From Bacteroidia bacterium (lineage in GTDB: Bacteria > Bacteroidota > Bacteroidia > B-17B0 > Aurantibacillaceae): 64,000 bases of DNA. The position numbers and the translations under genes are program-made. Positions 53,901 to 61,946 of the stretch are shown here, piece after piece (positions within the stretch are counted from its first letter, which is position 1; each line of letters begins with the position of its first letter). The stretch spans positions 372,001-436,000 of the forward strand of contig JAEUTN010000014.1 of NCBI GenBank assembly GCA_016787895.1, read 5' to 3'. The notes below the pieces were generated by a model. That model saw only the letters and a program-made list of their open reading frames with translations. It searched no databases and was not told where the DNA came from.

Positions 53901-54396
53901 CACCGTTCAGGTGATGCCTCAACCTAATTTATTCGTTACCGGTAATGGGGTGATTTGTTCAGGTGACAATAACATTTTAACCGCTATAGGTGCTCACAAC
54001 TATTCATGGAATACAGGGGCCAGTACAGCCTCAATAAGTGCCAATTCTTTTATTACCACCACGTACACTGTTGTGGGCAGCTTTACGAATAGCAGTTGCT
54101 CTTCAAGTTATACCTGTACAGTTGTTGTAGAAGTATGCGTTGGACTGGAGGAAGAAAAAACCGGAATGTCCCCTTTTATAATTTACCCTAATCCAAGTAA
54201 AGGTGTGTTTATACTTGAAAGTTCCACTAACCTAGAAATAAGCGTGCATAATGCTCTGGGCCAACTGGTGTTAGATCAAAAACTCCCGGCAGGCAAACAG
54301 CTGCTCGATTTGAGCGAACAAGCTGAGGGAGTTTATTATTTAAGCTGCAAAACAAATGGCATTTCCCGGGTAGTTCGTCTCGTGAAATTAGATTGA
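50941..54396 (+). CDS. Large T9SS-secreted adhesin-like protein 2
   Basis: An 1151-residue paralogue of adhesin 1 with the same signal (LSLAEFSFAQ), SDFITSGAFLSPN segment and jelly-roll-like domain (FQIAYAGSWDGVHECCG, FIDARCGT near 340). The Ig-like middle differs: three consecutive ~72-residue modules near 849, 920 and 994 (NYTWSTGS...TVYTVVG, SYTWSTGS...SVYTVTG, NYSWNTGA...TTYTVVG), against one in adhesin 1. The C-terminal sorting domain is IYPNPSKGVFILES, VHNALGQLV, GVYYLSCKTNG. It is a tandem duplicate that has gained modules, or its partner has lost them. Confidence 0.85.
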   Translation: MKNLYFFCVLFFLSLAEFSFAQNNAVKSDFITSGAFLSPNTALNKTTGPEDSLQGFDEAFYKAEYLSRGLFGEEFFYAMGVQKRHFISNKYNLYKITPNTDQIASADFRPIGTGNSVQVFPCVNEDFELTPTGVYSNSNAVVGWTIESGFNTSTVNPPNINYGAACVANPIQIWNPGSPEFSIVATPILAVPHIGILPNSPFGGANVAKLQNSTTSNGLMTRLSTIVPVTLANTLFQIAYAGSWDGVHECCGSPGFRINVYTCANGSFTPIPCGDFNLSPNCPNVANGYTITNGVYWTNWNIKNIDLSAYIGQCIKISILCADCAYSGHHGCAFIDARCGTQALVGWNSAVIPNTVNYCAGSNQAVIAAPSGFSSYQWIAPGGASVSAPSGIAPTLTVSLPVPGSVYTVQVNGPACSTSFVYTLNPTQVNIANVFSGSTCIGGSSGAATVIANGSGNGYTYTWLNSNTVTVGTSSVASNLAIGVYSVIVGAIGSPGCGTAIATASVTLQPIYTETTKPFCNVNPVICPGAGSNFQWYNNLSPIPAPSGTAPCFTISSPSNGAIYRVRFTNPGGCLDSIKYTLSQLIPGTMSVLSSPSTCPGANAASLSISLNPANGAPSGASGYTVVSSGAPTPPFSVSLSPTAFNTYSTSGLSIGNYLITGFDGACSYTQNVSIQTYVHPFLILPASPTVCSGNNSLLGVDFGYVPGLNQYTYSWSPSTFLFGTNSQQVLITPTVAPGLVNTLVYTVAVTPSVVNCALTKTISVTVANPVTPSISSIPVLCLTSPVYSILTNPSGGVFSSNTGPGNPPFMTPNGVITPSLANQGLNTFTYTAGVGNCTLSSAGNFSIGGPLLSTSSDATVCPGSPVLLQAAGANNYTWSTGSNSAFIQVSPTQNTVYTVVGTNNNDPCTSSKNIGISVLPSPSLLVSGTNSICPNGIAGIQVSGANSYTWSTGSNNFSIQVSPLVTSVYTVTGTSVSNSCTTSMAHTVQVMPQPNLFVTGNGVICSGDNNILTAIGAHNYSWNTGASTASISANSFITTTYTVVGSFTNSSCSSSYTCTVVVEVCVGLEEEKTGMSPFIIYPNPSKGVFILESSTNLEISVHNALGQLVLDQKLPAGKQLLDLSEQAEGVYYLSCKTNGISRVVRLVKLD

Positions 54397-54420
54397 GCTG
54401 GCTTGTACTGTTCTCGACTC

Positions 54421-54498
54421 CCTGCCCGTCCGGCAGGCGGGGGCTCAGACTGACATAGACTAAGCTCAGACTGACATTCGACTCAGATCCCGCGCCAT
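54421..54498. repeat. Hairpin plus 21-bp direct repeat
   Basis: A hairpin CCTGCC/GGCAGG (54421-54426 / 54432-54437) is followed by GCTCAGACTGACAT at 54443-54456 and again at 54464-54477, a 21-base period. It lies between the adhesin 2 stop and repeat E2 and is non-coding; the hairpin could terminate adhesin 2 transcription. Confidence 0.5.
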
Positions 54499-54644
54499 GG
54501 GATGCGGAGGGTTTAGTTCTTTTAAGTTTGTCCCGATAGGGCAAACTTAAAAAACCGGAGCGAAGCGAAGCCCGAAGCAGCCCGGTTCCCAATAAAGCGG
54601 CTTTCCGGGATTAATTCCAAGCCTGCTTTATTGGGAAGGCGCCA
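54499..54644 (-). repeat. Inverted structured repeat E2, right of adhesin cluster
   Basis: Reverse-complement copy of E1. The core hairpin is TTAAGTTTG/CAAACTTAA, which differs from E1 by two changes that keep the base pair. The outer stem CCCAATAAAGC/GCTTTATTGGG replaces CCCTAAAGC/GCTTTAGGG. It accounts for half of the 289-bp gap 54397-54685. Confidence 0.8.
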
Positions 54645-54685
54645 TAAAAAATAATACACTCGTTAAAATATTTACAAAATAGACT

Positions 54686-55948
54686 CTAAAACATCCTCCC
54701 CGGATACACCACCAACTGTATAAAGTTGAATTCCAAATTGGCAAAAGAAATGGAATGCCCCCCTTCCAAATTCAAATTTATTTTTGGAAACCAGCGCAAA
54801 TTGGTTCTTAAAAGTATGGCCTGTAGTCTGTTCGGACGAATGTCCCAACCAAACAACACACCGGCACTCAGTTGATGATTAGAAACCTTTTGAGTTTGTA
54901 CCTGCTCAAACTCTTCTTCAAACGAAAGTTGTTCTAGGCTGATGCTTGGTCCTACAAAAGGCACGAAACCGTGGTAGTCGAATAAAAATTTGCTGCACTC
55001 AAACGCCAGAGATGTTCGTTTAGTTTTTTGAATGGCCCCGTAAGCTTCAGTTCCGTCGGCATAAGCCCTGTAACTCAAACCTAAGTTTAAATCAGGACGG
55101 TGAAAATAATACCCTAGAGATACGTCGGCCAAAAGCGAACCCGGGTATTTATTTATATAGGGTCTCAGACTTTGGTTGTATGAACTTTCCTGCAAACAAA
55201 AAGCGGCTGAAATTCCGGCGGCGAAATAAATAGTATTTAGTTCTTTCTTTTCTGCCTTTTCAATGGTCATCCTTTCTGTTTTGCCCGATTCCCAGTCCTC
55301 CTCTGCACTCAGGGTGGTTTCAAGCATGTACTTATAGCCTAATTGAAAATAAAATGCAGGCGTAGAAATGCCGGTTTTGATGTCTCTTGAAATATAATAT
55401 TCCTGTTTGTTTGTATAATTCCATACCATTCCCGCATCAAACACATGGCTTTTGTAATTGAATGTAAAACCAGCCAGGAGAGGCCAGATGGTGTAAGCCA
55501 GTTCGGGTCCGTTGCCGTAAGCAAAATTGTTGTTGTTCTGTTTCAGATACACACCTGATAGCGCAAGACCCAAATAAGGCCGCAATTTGTGGTGTTCAAT
55601 TCTGAACGGATAGAATTTAAAGCCGGTTTCAACACCATTATAACTTTTTACTATTTGATTTTGTTGATTTTGCTGAGGATTTAAAAGCGGTATGGCGATA
55701 TAAAAATCGGCATGTCCCCAAAAGTGGGTACCACCAATAATGAAACGTGGACGGTAGTGCGGGTTTAAAATCAGAGACTGTATATTGCCCTCAGCATCTA
55801 TGTACTTTGTGTTGCCCGACGTGGAGCTTTGCACATCCAAACCAAGATTTAATTGCGCAAAGCGGTGGCGACTCTGTTTTTCAACATACACTTGCGCCTG
55901 AACCAAAAACCCGCTTAAAACAATTACACAAATCAAAATTACTTTCAT
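54686..55948 (-). CDS. Exported outer-membrane beta-barrel-like protein
   Basis: A 420-residue protein with signal peptide ILICVIVLSGFLVQAQ. The mature part alternates amphipathic strands with aromatic girdles (FYPFRIEHHKLRPYLGLALSG, YFHRPDLNLGLSYRAYADG) and ends LEFNFIQLVVYPGRMF. This suits an outer-membrane barrel of the PorP/SprF-like or OmpA-barrel kind, but no family motif is certain. Its start overlaps the stop of the DUF2306 gene by four bases. Confidence 0.65.
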   Translation of the reverse strand: MKVILICVIVLSGFLVQAQVYVEKQSRHRFAQLNLGLDVQSSTSGNTKYIDAEGNIQSLILNPHYRPRFIIGGTHFWGHADFYIAIPLLNPQQNQQNQIVKSYNGVETGFKFYPFRIEHHKLRPYLGLALSGVYLKQNNNNFAYGNGPELAYTIWPLLAGFTFNYKSHVFDAGMVWNYTNKQEYYISRDIKTGISTPAFYFQLGYKYMLETTLSAEEDWESGKTERMTIEKAEKKELNTIYFAAGISAAFCLQESSYNQSLRPYINKYPGSLLADVSLGYYFHRPDLNLGLSYRAYADGTEAYGAIQKTKRTSLAFECSKFLFDYHGFVPFVGPSISLEQLSFEEEFEQVQTQKVSNHQLSAGVLFGWDIRPNRLQAILLRTNLRWFPKINLNLEGGHSISFANLEFNFIQLVVYPGRMF

Positions 55949-56631
55949 GCCGATACTTTTTGTGTGTGCGTCAATTTCCCGGCTTTTTTTGCCTGCTGTT
56001 TTGTTTCATAAACGATTAATGGCACGATCAATACTGTAGGCCCCAGCCATAAAACAATTGGCGGCAGGGGAATACGTTCGTGATTGTTTACCGTAAAGGC
56101 TGTGATAGCGCCAATGTAAGAGCCCAGCATGCCGCTGATGTGGGCCAGCAACCAATAATTTTTAAAGGCCAAACGTTTTTTCAAACGCATGATGGTGCTG
56201 TAATTACCTTGTAAACCTAAAAGCCCGAATACCAAACTAATTGTGCCTAAGGTGTATTGTGCGTTATACAACTTCAACACTGCAAAACCCACAAAGGCCA
56301 AATGCATGCTGCCGAAAAAGGCCTCAATGATCCAGTCTACTCTATCCGGTTCCTGATTAAGGTGCAATCGTTTTAAACGCAGGGCGCGGTAAGCGGTAAG
56401 GCAGGCGTAATACGTAAAAAAAGACACACAAAACAAAAACACGTTGAACTTAACAAATGCCATGTAGATGGCTGAGACAAAAATCACCGTCATGCTCCAG
56501 AAATAAATGCGACCAAAAGGTTTGTGAGTATTTACCCGTTTACGAAAAAGTATGGCCAACAAACCGCTTATAAGTGCTGTTGCACCGGCCGAAATGTGAA
56601 TGATTTTGATAAGAAGACTTAAATTTTGCAT
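55945..56631 (-). CDS. DUF2306-like membrane protein
   Basis: A 228-residue protein with about seven hydrophobic helices. The start at 56631 gives MQNLSLLIKIIHISAGATAL. The longer in-frame extension is Cys/Pro-rich and not membrane-like. Conserved-looking items are HISAGATALISGLLA, HKPFGRIYFWSM and the late HISGMLGSYIGAITAF, with histidines in membrane helices that suggest heme or metal binding as in related cytochrome-like families. The substrate is unknown. Confidence 0.7.
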   Translation of the reverse strand: MQNLSLLIKIIHISAGATALISGLLAILFRKRVNTHKPFGRIYFWSMTVIFVSAIYMAFVKFNVFLFCVSFFTYYACLTAYRALRLKRLHLNQEPDRVDWIIEAFFGSMHLAFVGFAVLKLYNAQYTLGTISLVFGLLGLQGNYSTIMRLKKRLAFKNYWLLAHISGMLGSYIGAITAFTVNNHERIPLPPIVLWLGPTVLIVPLIVYETKQQAKKAGKLTHTQKVSA

Positions 56632-56767
56632 GGGTTTTTTTGCAAAACTACAGTCGGGGCAAGGCTCAAAACAAATGAAAGGGTTAATTAGCAAGCCTTT
56701 GGGACAGACAACAAGGGTTGGGATAAGGAACAATTTGAATGGCCCTGGTCGGGACAAAATACAAAAG

Positions 56768-57679
56768 TCAGGCTAGCGTCTTAAAGTAACTCATCACCTC
56801 CGGGCCGTAATTTCGGGAGACCGGAACTTTAGTATCGCATTCAGAAAAGCTGAGTGTATAGCCTGCAGCATTGCCCTCTACTTTCGCTACTTTGGAAAGG
56901 TTAACCATAAAAGCCCTGTGACAGCGTTTGATATGGGGCACTTGCACCTGAGCTTCCAAACGTTTGAGGCTGCTGCGCATCATTTGCTTTTTAATTTTGC
57001 CCTCTTCAAGAAACACCACACTGGCGTAATTGTCCTGAGATTCGATATACAGTAAGTGCTTTTCAGAAACTTCGAGCATATCTTTTTCATTCTCTGCAAC
57101 AAAACGCAACAGCTTTTCTTCGCTCGAACTATTCCTGTTATTGGAACTTTCAGCCCCTTTTGGTGGATGGGTTTCTGCAGGAGGATGCGCAATCTGTTCA
57201 TTCGCTTGTTTGGCCGCTTCAAGGTTCAGGCGCAACAAACGGTGGTACTTATTGAGTATGGCCAGTGCAACAGGAAATAAACCAATCAAAACCGTCACCA
57301 CAACCGAATTCAAAAATCCCCGGAAACTGAAATCGGTAATACGAATGAGGTGGGCATAAAACAAATTGCCCAAAGCAATACTGAGCAAAACACCCAACAC
57401 AAGTAAAATTTCCTTCCAAACTTTCCATTGATCTTCAAATTGATATTTGGGAACAAGTTTAAAAACAAGCCAGCCAAAAAGCGTTGGCATCAAAAAAGAA
57501 ACCAAACCAAATCCTAATACCTTCAGCGTTTTGTTCGGTGTTTGCCACACACTCAAATCAAAAGGTTGGAAAATGATCAGAAACAAAGCCACAAAAATGC
57601 CGATAAACAAATTGTTCAGCCAGGCCGGGCGTTTGGAAGGGATATAGGGATAAGCTTTATTTAAAAAACTCAGCACCAC
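56768..57679 (-). CDS. Membrane-anchored LytTR transcription regulator
   Basis: A 303-residue protein, GTG start. Four membrane helices occupy residues 20-150 (NLFIGIFVALFLIIF first). After a linker, the LytTR DNA-binding domain spans about 200-300 (HLLYIESQDNYASVVFLEEG, RSSLKRLEAQ, RCHRAFMVNLSKV). There is no receiver domain, so it is not a classical response regulator; the membrane part may sense directly. Its start follows the stop of the DAHP synthase gene with no gap, so the two are coupled. Confidence 0.88.
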   Translation of the reverse strand: MVLSFLNKAYPYIPSKRPAWLNNLFIGIFVALFLIIFQPFDLSVWQTPNKTLKVLGFGLVSFLMPTLFGWLVFKLVPKYQFEDQWKVWKEILLVLGVLLSIALGNLFYAHLIRITDFSFRGFLNSVVVTVLIGLFPVALAILNKYHRLLRLNLEAAKQANEQIAHPPAETHPPKGAESSNNRNSSSEEKLLRFVAENEKDMLEVSEKHLLYIESQDNYASVVFLEEGKIKKQMMRSSLKRLEAQVQVPHIKRCHRAFMVNLSKVAKVEGNAAGYTLSFSECDTKVPVSRNYGPEVMSYFKTLA

Positions 57680-58759
57680 TTATTTATTCATTAAGGCGTT
57701 TTGCAGACGTATGCTTTCTTCGTGCAAGAGTTGACATAATTTTTCCACATGCTGAAGCGAAAGCCCAAGATGTTCTGCCCAACCTGCGCGCGTTCTTAAA
57801 ATTTCCTGCCAGCGTTCCAGTTGAAAAATGCTGATGTTGTGCTCCTTTTTGTACAAACCAATTTGTTCAATAATGCGGTTTCGTCTCTGAACGCTGTTTA
57901 AAATGTCCTCATCAATCTGGTCGATGATCTTCCTCAGCTCAATCAAACGATCCACGCGTTTGTCTCCCCTGTGCAACTGCTCTCTTTGCACCAGATGAGC
58001 CAGCACTTCTCCCAAAGCTTGCGGCGTAAATTGCTGTTCTTTATCGCTCAGGGCGTTTTCCGGTTGATAATGGCTTTCAATCATCAATCCGTCCATGCCC
58101 AAATCAAGTGCTTTTTGTGCCACTGAAGGAATCCCTTCTTTGTTTCCGCAAATGTGACTAGGGTCGCAAAACAAAGACAATTCAGGAAACAAAGTGCGCA
58201 GTTCGATGGGAATTTGCCATACGGGCTCATTGCGGTATTGGCTTTTGCCGTAAAAATGAAATCCCCTGTGTATGGCTGCCAATTTAGTGATACCGGCATT
58301 GTATACCCTTTCGATGGCCCCGATCCACAATTGCAAATCGGCCTGTACCGGATTTTTGACCATCACCGGAACATCCTTTCCTTTCAATGCATCGGCAATT
58401 TCCTGAACACTGAAGGGGTTGGCCGTGCTCCTCGCGCCTATCCACAATACATCCACCCCATATTTCAAAGCCAGTTCCACATGCGCGGCCGTGGCTACTT
58501 CTACAGTAGTTTTAAATCCAAATTGGGTTTTTACCTCCTGCAACCACTTCAGGGCTTCTTCTCCCTTGCCTTCAAAGGTACCGGGACGTGTTCTGGGTTT
58601 CCATACCCCTGCCCTGAACAAATCCACACGGTTTAATTGACTGAGCCCTTGAGCGGTTTGCAACACCTGTTCACGGCTTTCAGCCCCGCACGGTCCGGAA
58701 ATGAGCAGGGCCTGAGAACCGTGAGAAGTCAGCCAGGAAGAAAGTGGAGAAAATTTCAT
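57680..58759 (-). CDS. Bifunctional DAHP synthase / chorismate mutase
   Basis: First enzyme of the shikimate pathway fused to the chorismate mutase that starts Phe/Tyr synthesis; 359 residues. Residues 1-260 are a KDSA-type DAHP synthase (LISGPCGAES, RAGVWKPRTRPGTFEG, GARSTANPF, AAIHRGFHF, CDPSHICGN). Residues 275-355 are an AroQ helical chorismate mutase (RLIELRKIIDQIDEDILN, RNRIIEQIGLYKKEH). This fused order is normal in Bacteroidota. It is translationally linked to the LytTR gene. Confidence 0.95.
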   Translation of the reverse strand: MKFSPLSSWLTSHGSQALLISGPCGAESREQVLQTAQGLSQLNRVDLFRAGVWKPRTRPGTFEGKGEEALKWLQEVKTQFGFKTTVEVATAAHVELALKYGVDVLWIGARSTANPFSVQEIADALKGKDVPVMVKNPVQADLQLWIGAIERVYNAGITKLAAIHRGFHFYGKSQYRNEPVWQIPIELRTLFPELSLFCDPSHICGNKEGIPSVAQKALDLGMDGLMIESHYQPENALSDKEQQFTPQALGEVLAHLVQREQLHRGDKRVDRLIELRKIIDQIDEDILNSVQRRNRIIEQIGLYKKEHNISIFQLERWQEILRTRAGWAEHLGLSLQHVEKLCQLLHEESIRLQNALMNK

Positions 58760-58847
58760 AAGGAATAAGGGTTCCGCATTGAGACCTGAAAATTACCCTT
58801 TTTAAGGTATTTAAGGAATAAACAAGTACAAGTAATTTTGGTTCATC

Positions 58848-58994
58848 ATGCTGGAGCTGCAAACCCCTAAAAAACCCTTTTTGCAAAACAATTGCAGCTT
58901 AACGCCTTTGGTGGACTGCTGCAAAAAGAAAAAAGACTGTTGCAAAAGTTTTAAAAAAGGCGATCGCTGTAAAAAGTGTCCGGGCAGGAAATAA
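58848..58994 (+). CDS. Small Cys/Lys-rich protein, 48 residues
   Basis: A short frame starting ATG 58848. Half of its C-terminal part is Lys/Cys: VDCCKKKKDCC, then FKKGDRCKKCPGRK. The pattern CC-x4-CC... CxxC resembles a small conserved protein seen in Bacteroidota with a CCxKYKKxGxxCKxCP end. It may bind metal or nucleic acid. It lies alone, divergent from DAHP synthase and convergent with the sirtuin gene (5 bp). Confidence 0.6.
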   Translation: MLELQTPKKPFLQNNCSLTPLVDCCKKKKDCCKSFKKGDRCKKCPGRK

Positions 58995-58998
58995 TTGT

Positions 58999-59694
58999 TT
59001 AAACGTATTCCAGTAATTCTCTTCTTAAATCAGGCACTGAATTTACAGCTGTTTTGGAAATTTGTTTCAGGCCTTTGATGTATTCCAGGTCAAACTCCAC
59101 AGGATCAACCAACCATTTGGGAACAGAAGGCAAAACAAAATTGATAATGCCTGCTGCGGGATACACATTGAGTGAAGTGCCAATCACTATAAAAAGATCG
59201 GATTGAGAGGCCAGGTAATTGGCGTGCTCCATTTCTTTTACCAATTCTCCAAACCAAACAATGTGAGGGCGTAACTGCGAGCCTTTTTCGCATAGGTCAC
59301 CGGCTTTTAATTCGTATGAACTCAGGGGATAAATCAGATCTTCATCCACGCTGCTTCTGGCTTTCATGATTTCCCCGTGCAGGTGCAACACCTTTTTACT
59401 TCCGGCTCTTTCGTGCAAATCGTCCACATTTTGCGTTACCACCTGCACTTCAAAATCGTTTTGCAATTCCGCAATCAGCTTATGGGCCGCGTTGGGCTGG
59501 GCCTCCATCACTTGTTTACGGCGTTGGTTGTAAAATTCAAGTACCAATGCCTGATTTTTTTTCCAGGCCTCCGGTGTGGCCACATCCTCTATCCTGAATT
59601 GTTCCCACAAGCCCCCCGAGTCACGGAAGGTGCGTATCCCACTTTCGGCGCTGATACCAGCCCCTGAGAAAACAACCAGTTTTTTTTTCGGCAT
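58999..59694 (-). CDS. cobB: Class III (SIRT5-like) NAD-dependent deacylase
   Basis: Sirtuin removing acyl groups from protein lysines with NAD; 231 residues. The NAD motifs are FSGAGISAESGIRTFRD, TQNVDDLHERAG, the catalytic His of LHGEI, and IVIGTSLNVYPAA. The Tyr and Arg of EFYNQRRKQ mark class III, which prefers succinyl and malonyl groups. The zinc-binding cysteine quartet is absent: only one Cys (LCEKG) is left in that insert, so it probably folds without zinc. Confidence 0.92.
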   Translation of the reverse strand: MPKKKLVVFSGAGISAESGIRTFRDSGGLWEQFRIEDVATPEAWKKNQALVLEFYNQRRKQVMEAQPNAAHKLIAELQNDFEVQVVTQNVDDLHERAGSKKVLHLHGEIMKARSSVDEDLIYPLSSYELKAGDLCEKGSQLRPHIVWFGELVKEMEHANYLASQSDLFIVIGTSLNVYPAAGIINFVLPSVPKWLVDPVEFDLEYIKGLKQISKTAVNSVPDLRRELLEYV

Positions 59695-59708
59695 AAGGGT
59701 AAATCCCT

Positions 59709-61880
59709 CTACAAATTTTCAGTAACGAACTTCAGTATTTTCGAGTAAATATGCAAACGTGTGAGTCCACCGCCAATTCCGTGGTTTTTGTTAGGATAAA
59801 TCATAAAATCAAAAGGAATGTTGTTTTTTACCAATGCATCGGCCAGCTCCATGCTGTTTTGCATGTGCACGTTGTCATCGGCGCTGCCATGAATGAGTAA
59901 AAATTTTCCTTTGATGTTTTTTACAAAATTGGTTGGTGAATTGTCTTCGTATCCGCTTTTGTTTTCACCCGGAGTTCTTAAAAAACGTTCGGTATAAATG
60001 TTATCGTAATATTTCCAGTTGGTAACCGGGGCAACTGCAATTGCCGCCTTAATCACATCGGCGCCTTTCGAAATCATGAGAGAAGCCATGTACCCTCCGT
60101 AACTCCAACCTTGAAAACCAATTCTTGAGGCATCAACAAAGGGCATAGCACCCATGTATTTAGCCACTTCAATCTGGTCCATAGTTTCCAGTTTTCCCAA
60201 CTGAAGGTAGGTGCTGTGTTTAAAAGCTCTTCCCCGGCCCAGGGTTCCTCTTCCATCCACACACACCACAATGTATCCGTTTTGCGTGAGCACGTTGTGC
60301 CAGAAATAATCGCTGCCTCCCCAGGAGTTGTTGCACAGATTGCTGCCGGGCCCTCCATAAGCATACATGTACACCGGGTATTTTTTGGTGGAATCAAAAT
60401 TTACGGGTTTCATCATCCAGCCGTTCAGCTCTATGCCCTCTGATGTTTTAAACGTAAAAAACCAACGTTTGCTCAGGTTATACGCATTTATTTTCTCCTT
60501 GAGCGCCGAATTGTCTTCCAGTACTTTTACAGTTTTACCATCCGCGCTGCGCAGTTCAAACATTTTTGGGGTATTGGCATCGCTGAAAGAATAGATGTAA
60601 TAATTGTTTCCGGAAATGAGGGTGATGTCGTTAAACCCTTTTTTGTCGGACAAAAACTTTTTGTTTTTTCCGTTCAATTGAATAGAACACACATCGCGGT
60701 TAATGGCTCCGCTTTCGGTACTGGTAAAATAAAGCGTGTTTTTAAGGGGGTCAAATCCCTTAAACTCCATCACATCCCAGGCGCCTTTTGTAATTTGTTG
60801 CAATAGCTTTCCGTTCAGGTCGTAATAATACAAATGGTTGTAACCGTCTTTCTCACTGCTGGTAATAAAACCGGTGTTGCCAACAAAAACCAAATCGTCG
60901 GTAATGTCTACATACGTTTTACTTTCTTCCGTTAGCACCACTTTGGCCTGACCACTTGTAGCATTGCAAAACAGATACTCCAATTTATTTTGAAGTCGGT
61001 TCAGGCGTTGTATGCAAAGTGTATTCGCGTCGTTGGTGAATTCCAGCCGTGGCACGTAAATATCTGTAACCGCTCCCAGGTCCATGGTGCTGCTTTTATT
61101 GTTCACCACGTCAAACACATTCACACTCACCAATGAATTTTCTTCCCCGGCTTTTGGATACTTGTAAGTATATCTGATGGGGTACAAATCGCCTCTGTAA
61201 TAATCAAGAGTGTACTCCTTCACCCGGCTTTCATCAAATCGCACGTATGCGAAAAAACGACTGTCGGGACTCCAGTCGAAATACTCGGCTTTGGAAAATT
61301 CTTCTTCATACACCCAATCGCCCCAGCCGTTTTTGATTTTGTTGGGTGTTCCGTCTTCGGTAACCGTAATTTCAGCCCCAGTAGCGAGGTCCTTAATGTA
61401 TAAATTGTTGTCTCTTACAAAGGAAACCTTTTTACCATCGGGCGAAAACTCAGGAAACATTTGTTTGCCTGCAGGAGATAATTCCATGCATTTTTTACTG
61501 GCTATATCATATACGTAATATTTGGCCATGGAAGAGCGGCGGTAAATCATTTCCGCGTTTACCCAAAACAACAACTTGTCTTCTGTTGGGCTGAAACGGT
61601 AATTGCTGATATCGATTAATTTTCCGTCAAACGATACATCGCTGCTACTCACCATCACTCGCAGTTTGTTTCCGGTTTTAAGTTCAAATTCTGTAATGGC
61701 AAAACTCCCATCGGGCTGTTCCTGCAACTCGGTATAGTTTAATCCGTTTTTCAGCATGTAAAAACTCCTGGTGGATTTTGAAGCGAAGGTGCCCCTGGAC
61801 CATACATCTTCAAGCGTAATGGTTTTTTGGGACAGGAGCGCGAAGGGCAATACGAGTAAGGCAATGATGTAATTCTTCAT
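59709..61880 (-). CDS. S9 family dipeptidyl peptidase IV
   Basis: Exported peptidase of 723 residues cleaving N-terminal X-Pro dipeptides. The start at 61880 gives a signal peptide MKNYIIALLVLPFALLS; 13 codons upstream do not improve it. The N-terminal eight-bladed propeller occupies about 50-480 (YVYDIASKK, WGDWVYEEEFSKAEYFDWS with the family Glu motif). The hydrolase has the Ser in GWSYGGYMA near 595, Asp in HGSADDNVH and His in NKNHGIGG. Active in the periplasm or envelope. Confidence 0.94.
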   Translation of the reverse strand: MKNYIIALLVLPFALLSQKTITLEDVWSRGTFASKSTRSFYMLKNGLNYTELQEQPDGSFAITEFELKTGNKLRVMVSSSDVSFDGKLIDISNYRFSPTEDKLLFWVNAEMIYRRSSMAKYYVYDIASKKCMELSPAGKQMFPEFSPDGKKVSFVRDNNLYIKDLATGAEITVTEDGTPNKIKNGWGDWVYEEEFSKAEYFDWSPDSRFFAYVRFDESRVKEYTLDYYRGDLYPIRYTYKYPKAGEENSLVSVNVFDVVNNKSSTMDLGAVTDIYVPRLEFTNDANTLCIQRLNRLQNKLEYLFCNATSGQAKVVLTEESKTYVDITDDLVFVGNTGFITSSEKDGYNHLYYYDLNGKLLQQITKGAWDVMEFKGFDPLKNTLYFTSTESGAINRDVCSIQLNGKNKKFLSDKKGFNDITLISGNNYYIYSFSDANTPKMFELRSADGKTVKVLEDNSALKEKINAYNLSKRWFFTFKTSEGIELNGWMMKPVNFDSTKKYPVYMYAYGGPGSNLCNNSWGGSDYFWHNVLTQNGYIVVCVDGRGTLGRGRAFKHSTYLQLGKLETMDQIEVAKYMGAMPFVDASRIGFQGWSYGGYMASLMISKGADVIKAAIAVAPVTNWKYYDNIYTERFLRTPGENKSGYEDNSPTNFVKNIKGKFLLIHGSADDNVHMQNSMELADALVKNNIPFDFMIYPNKNHGIGGGLTRLHIYSKILKFVTENL

Positions 61881-61946
61881 TCTGTAATGGTTTGGAGTGG
61901 TGAAGATAAACAATTCCACTAATTGCTGTTTTCCTTGGCTGCACTT

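Noticed and set aside
47416..54644. Adhesin block considered as a composite transposon
   Set aside because: The framing inverted repeats are short structured non-coding elements without transposase, and no target duplication could be seen.
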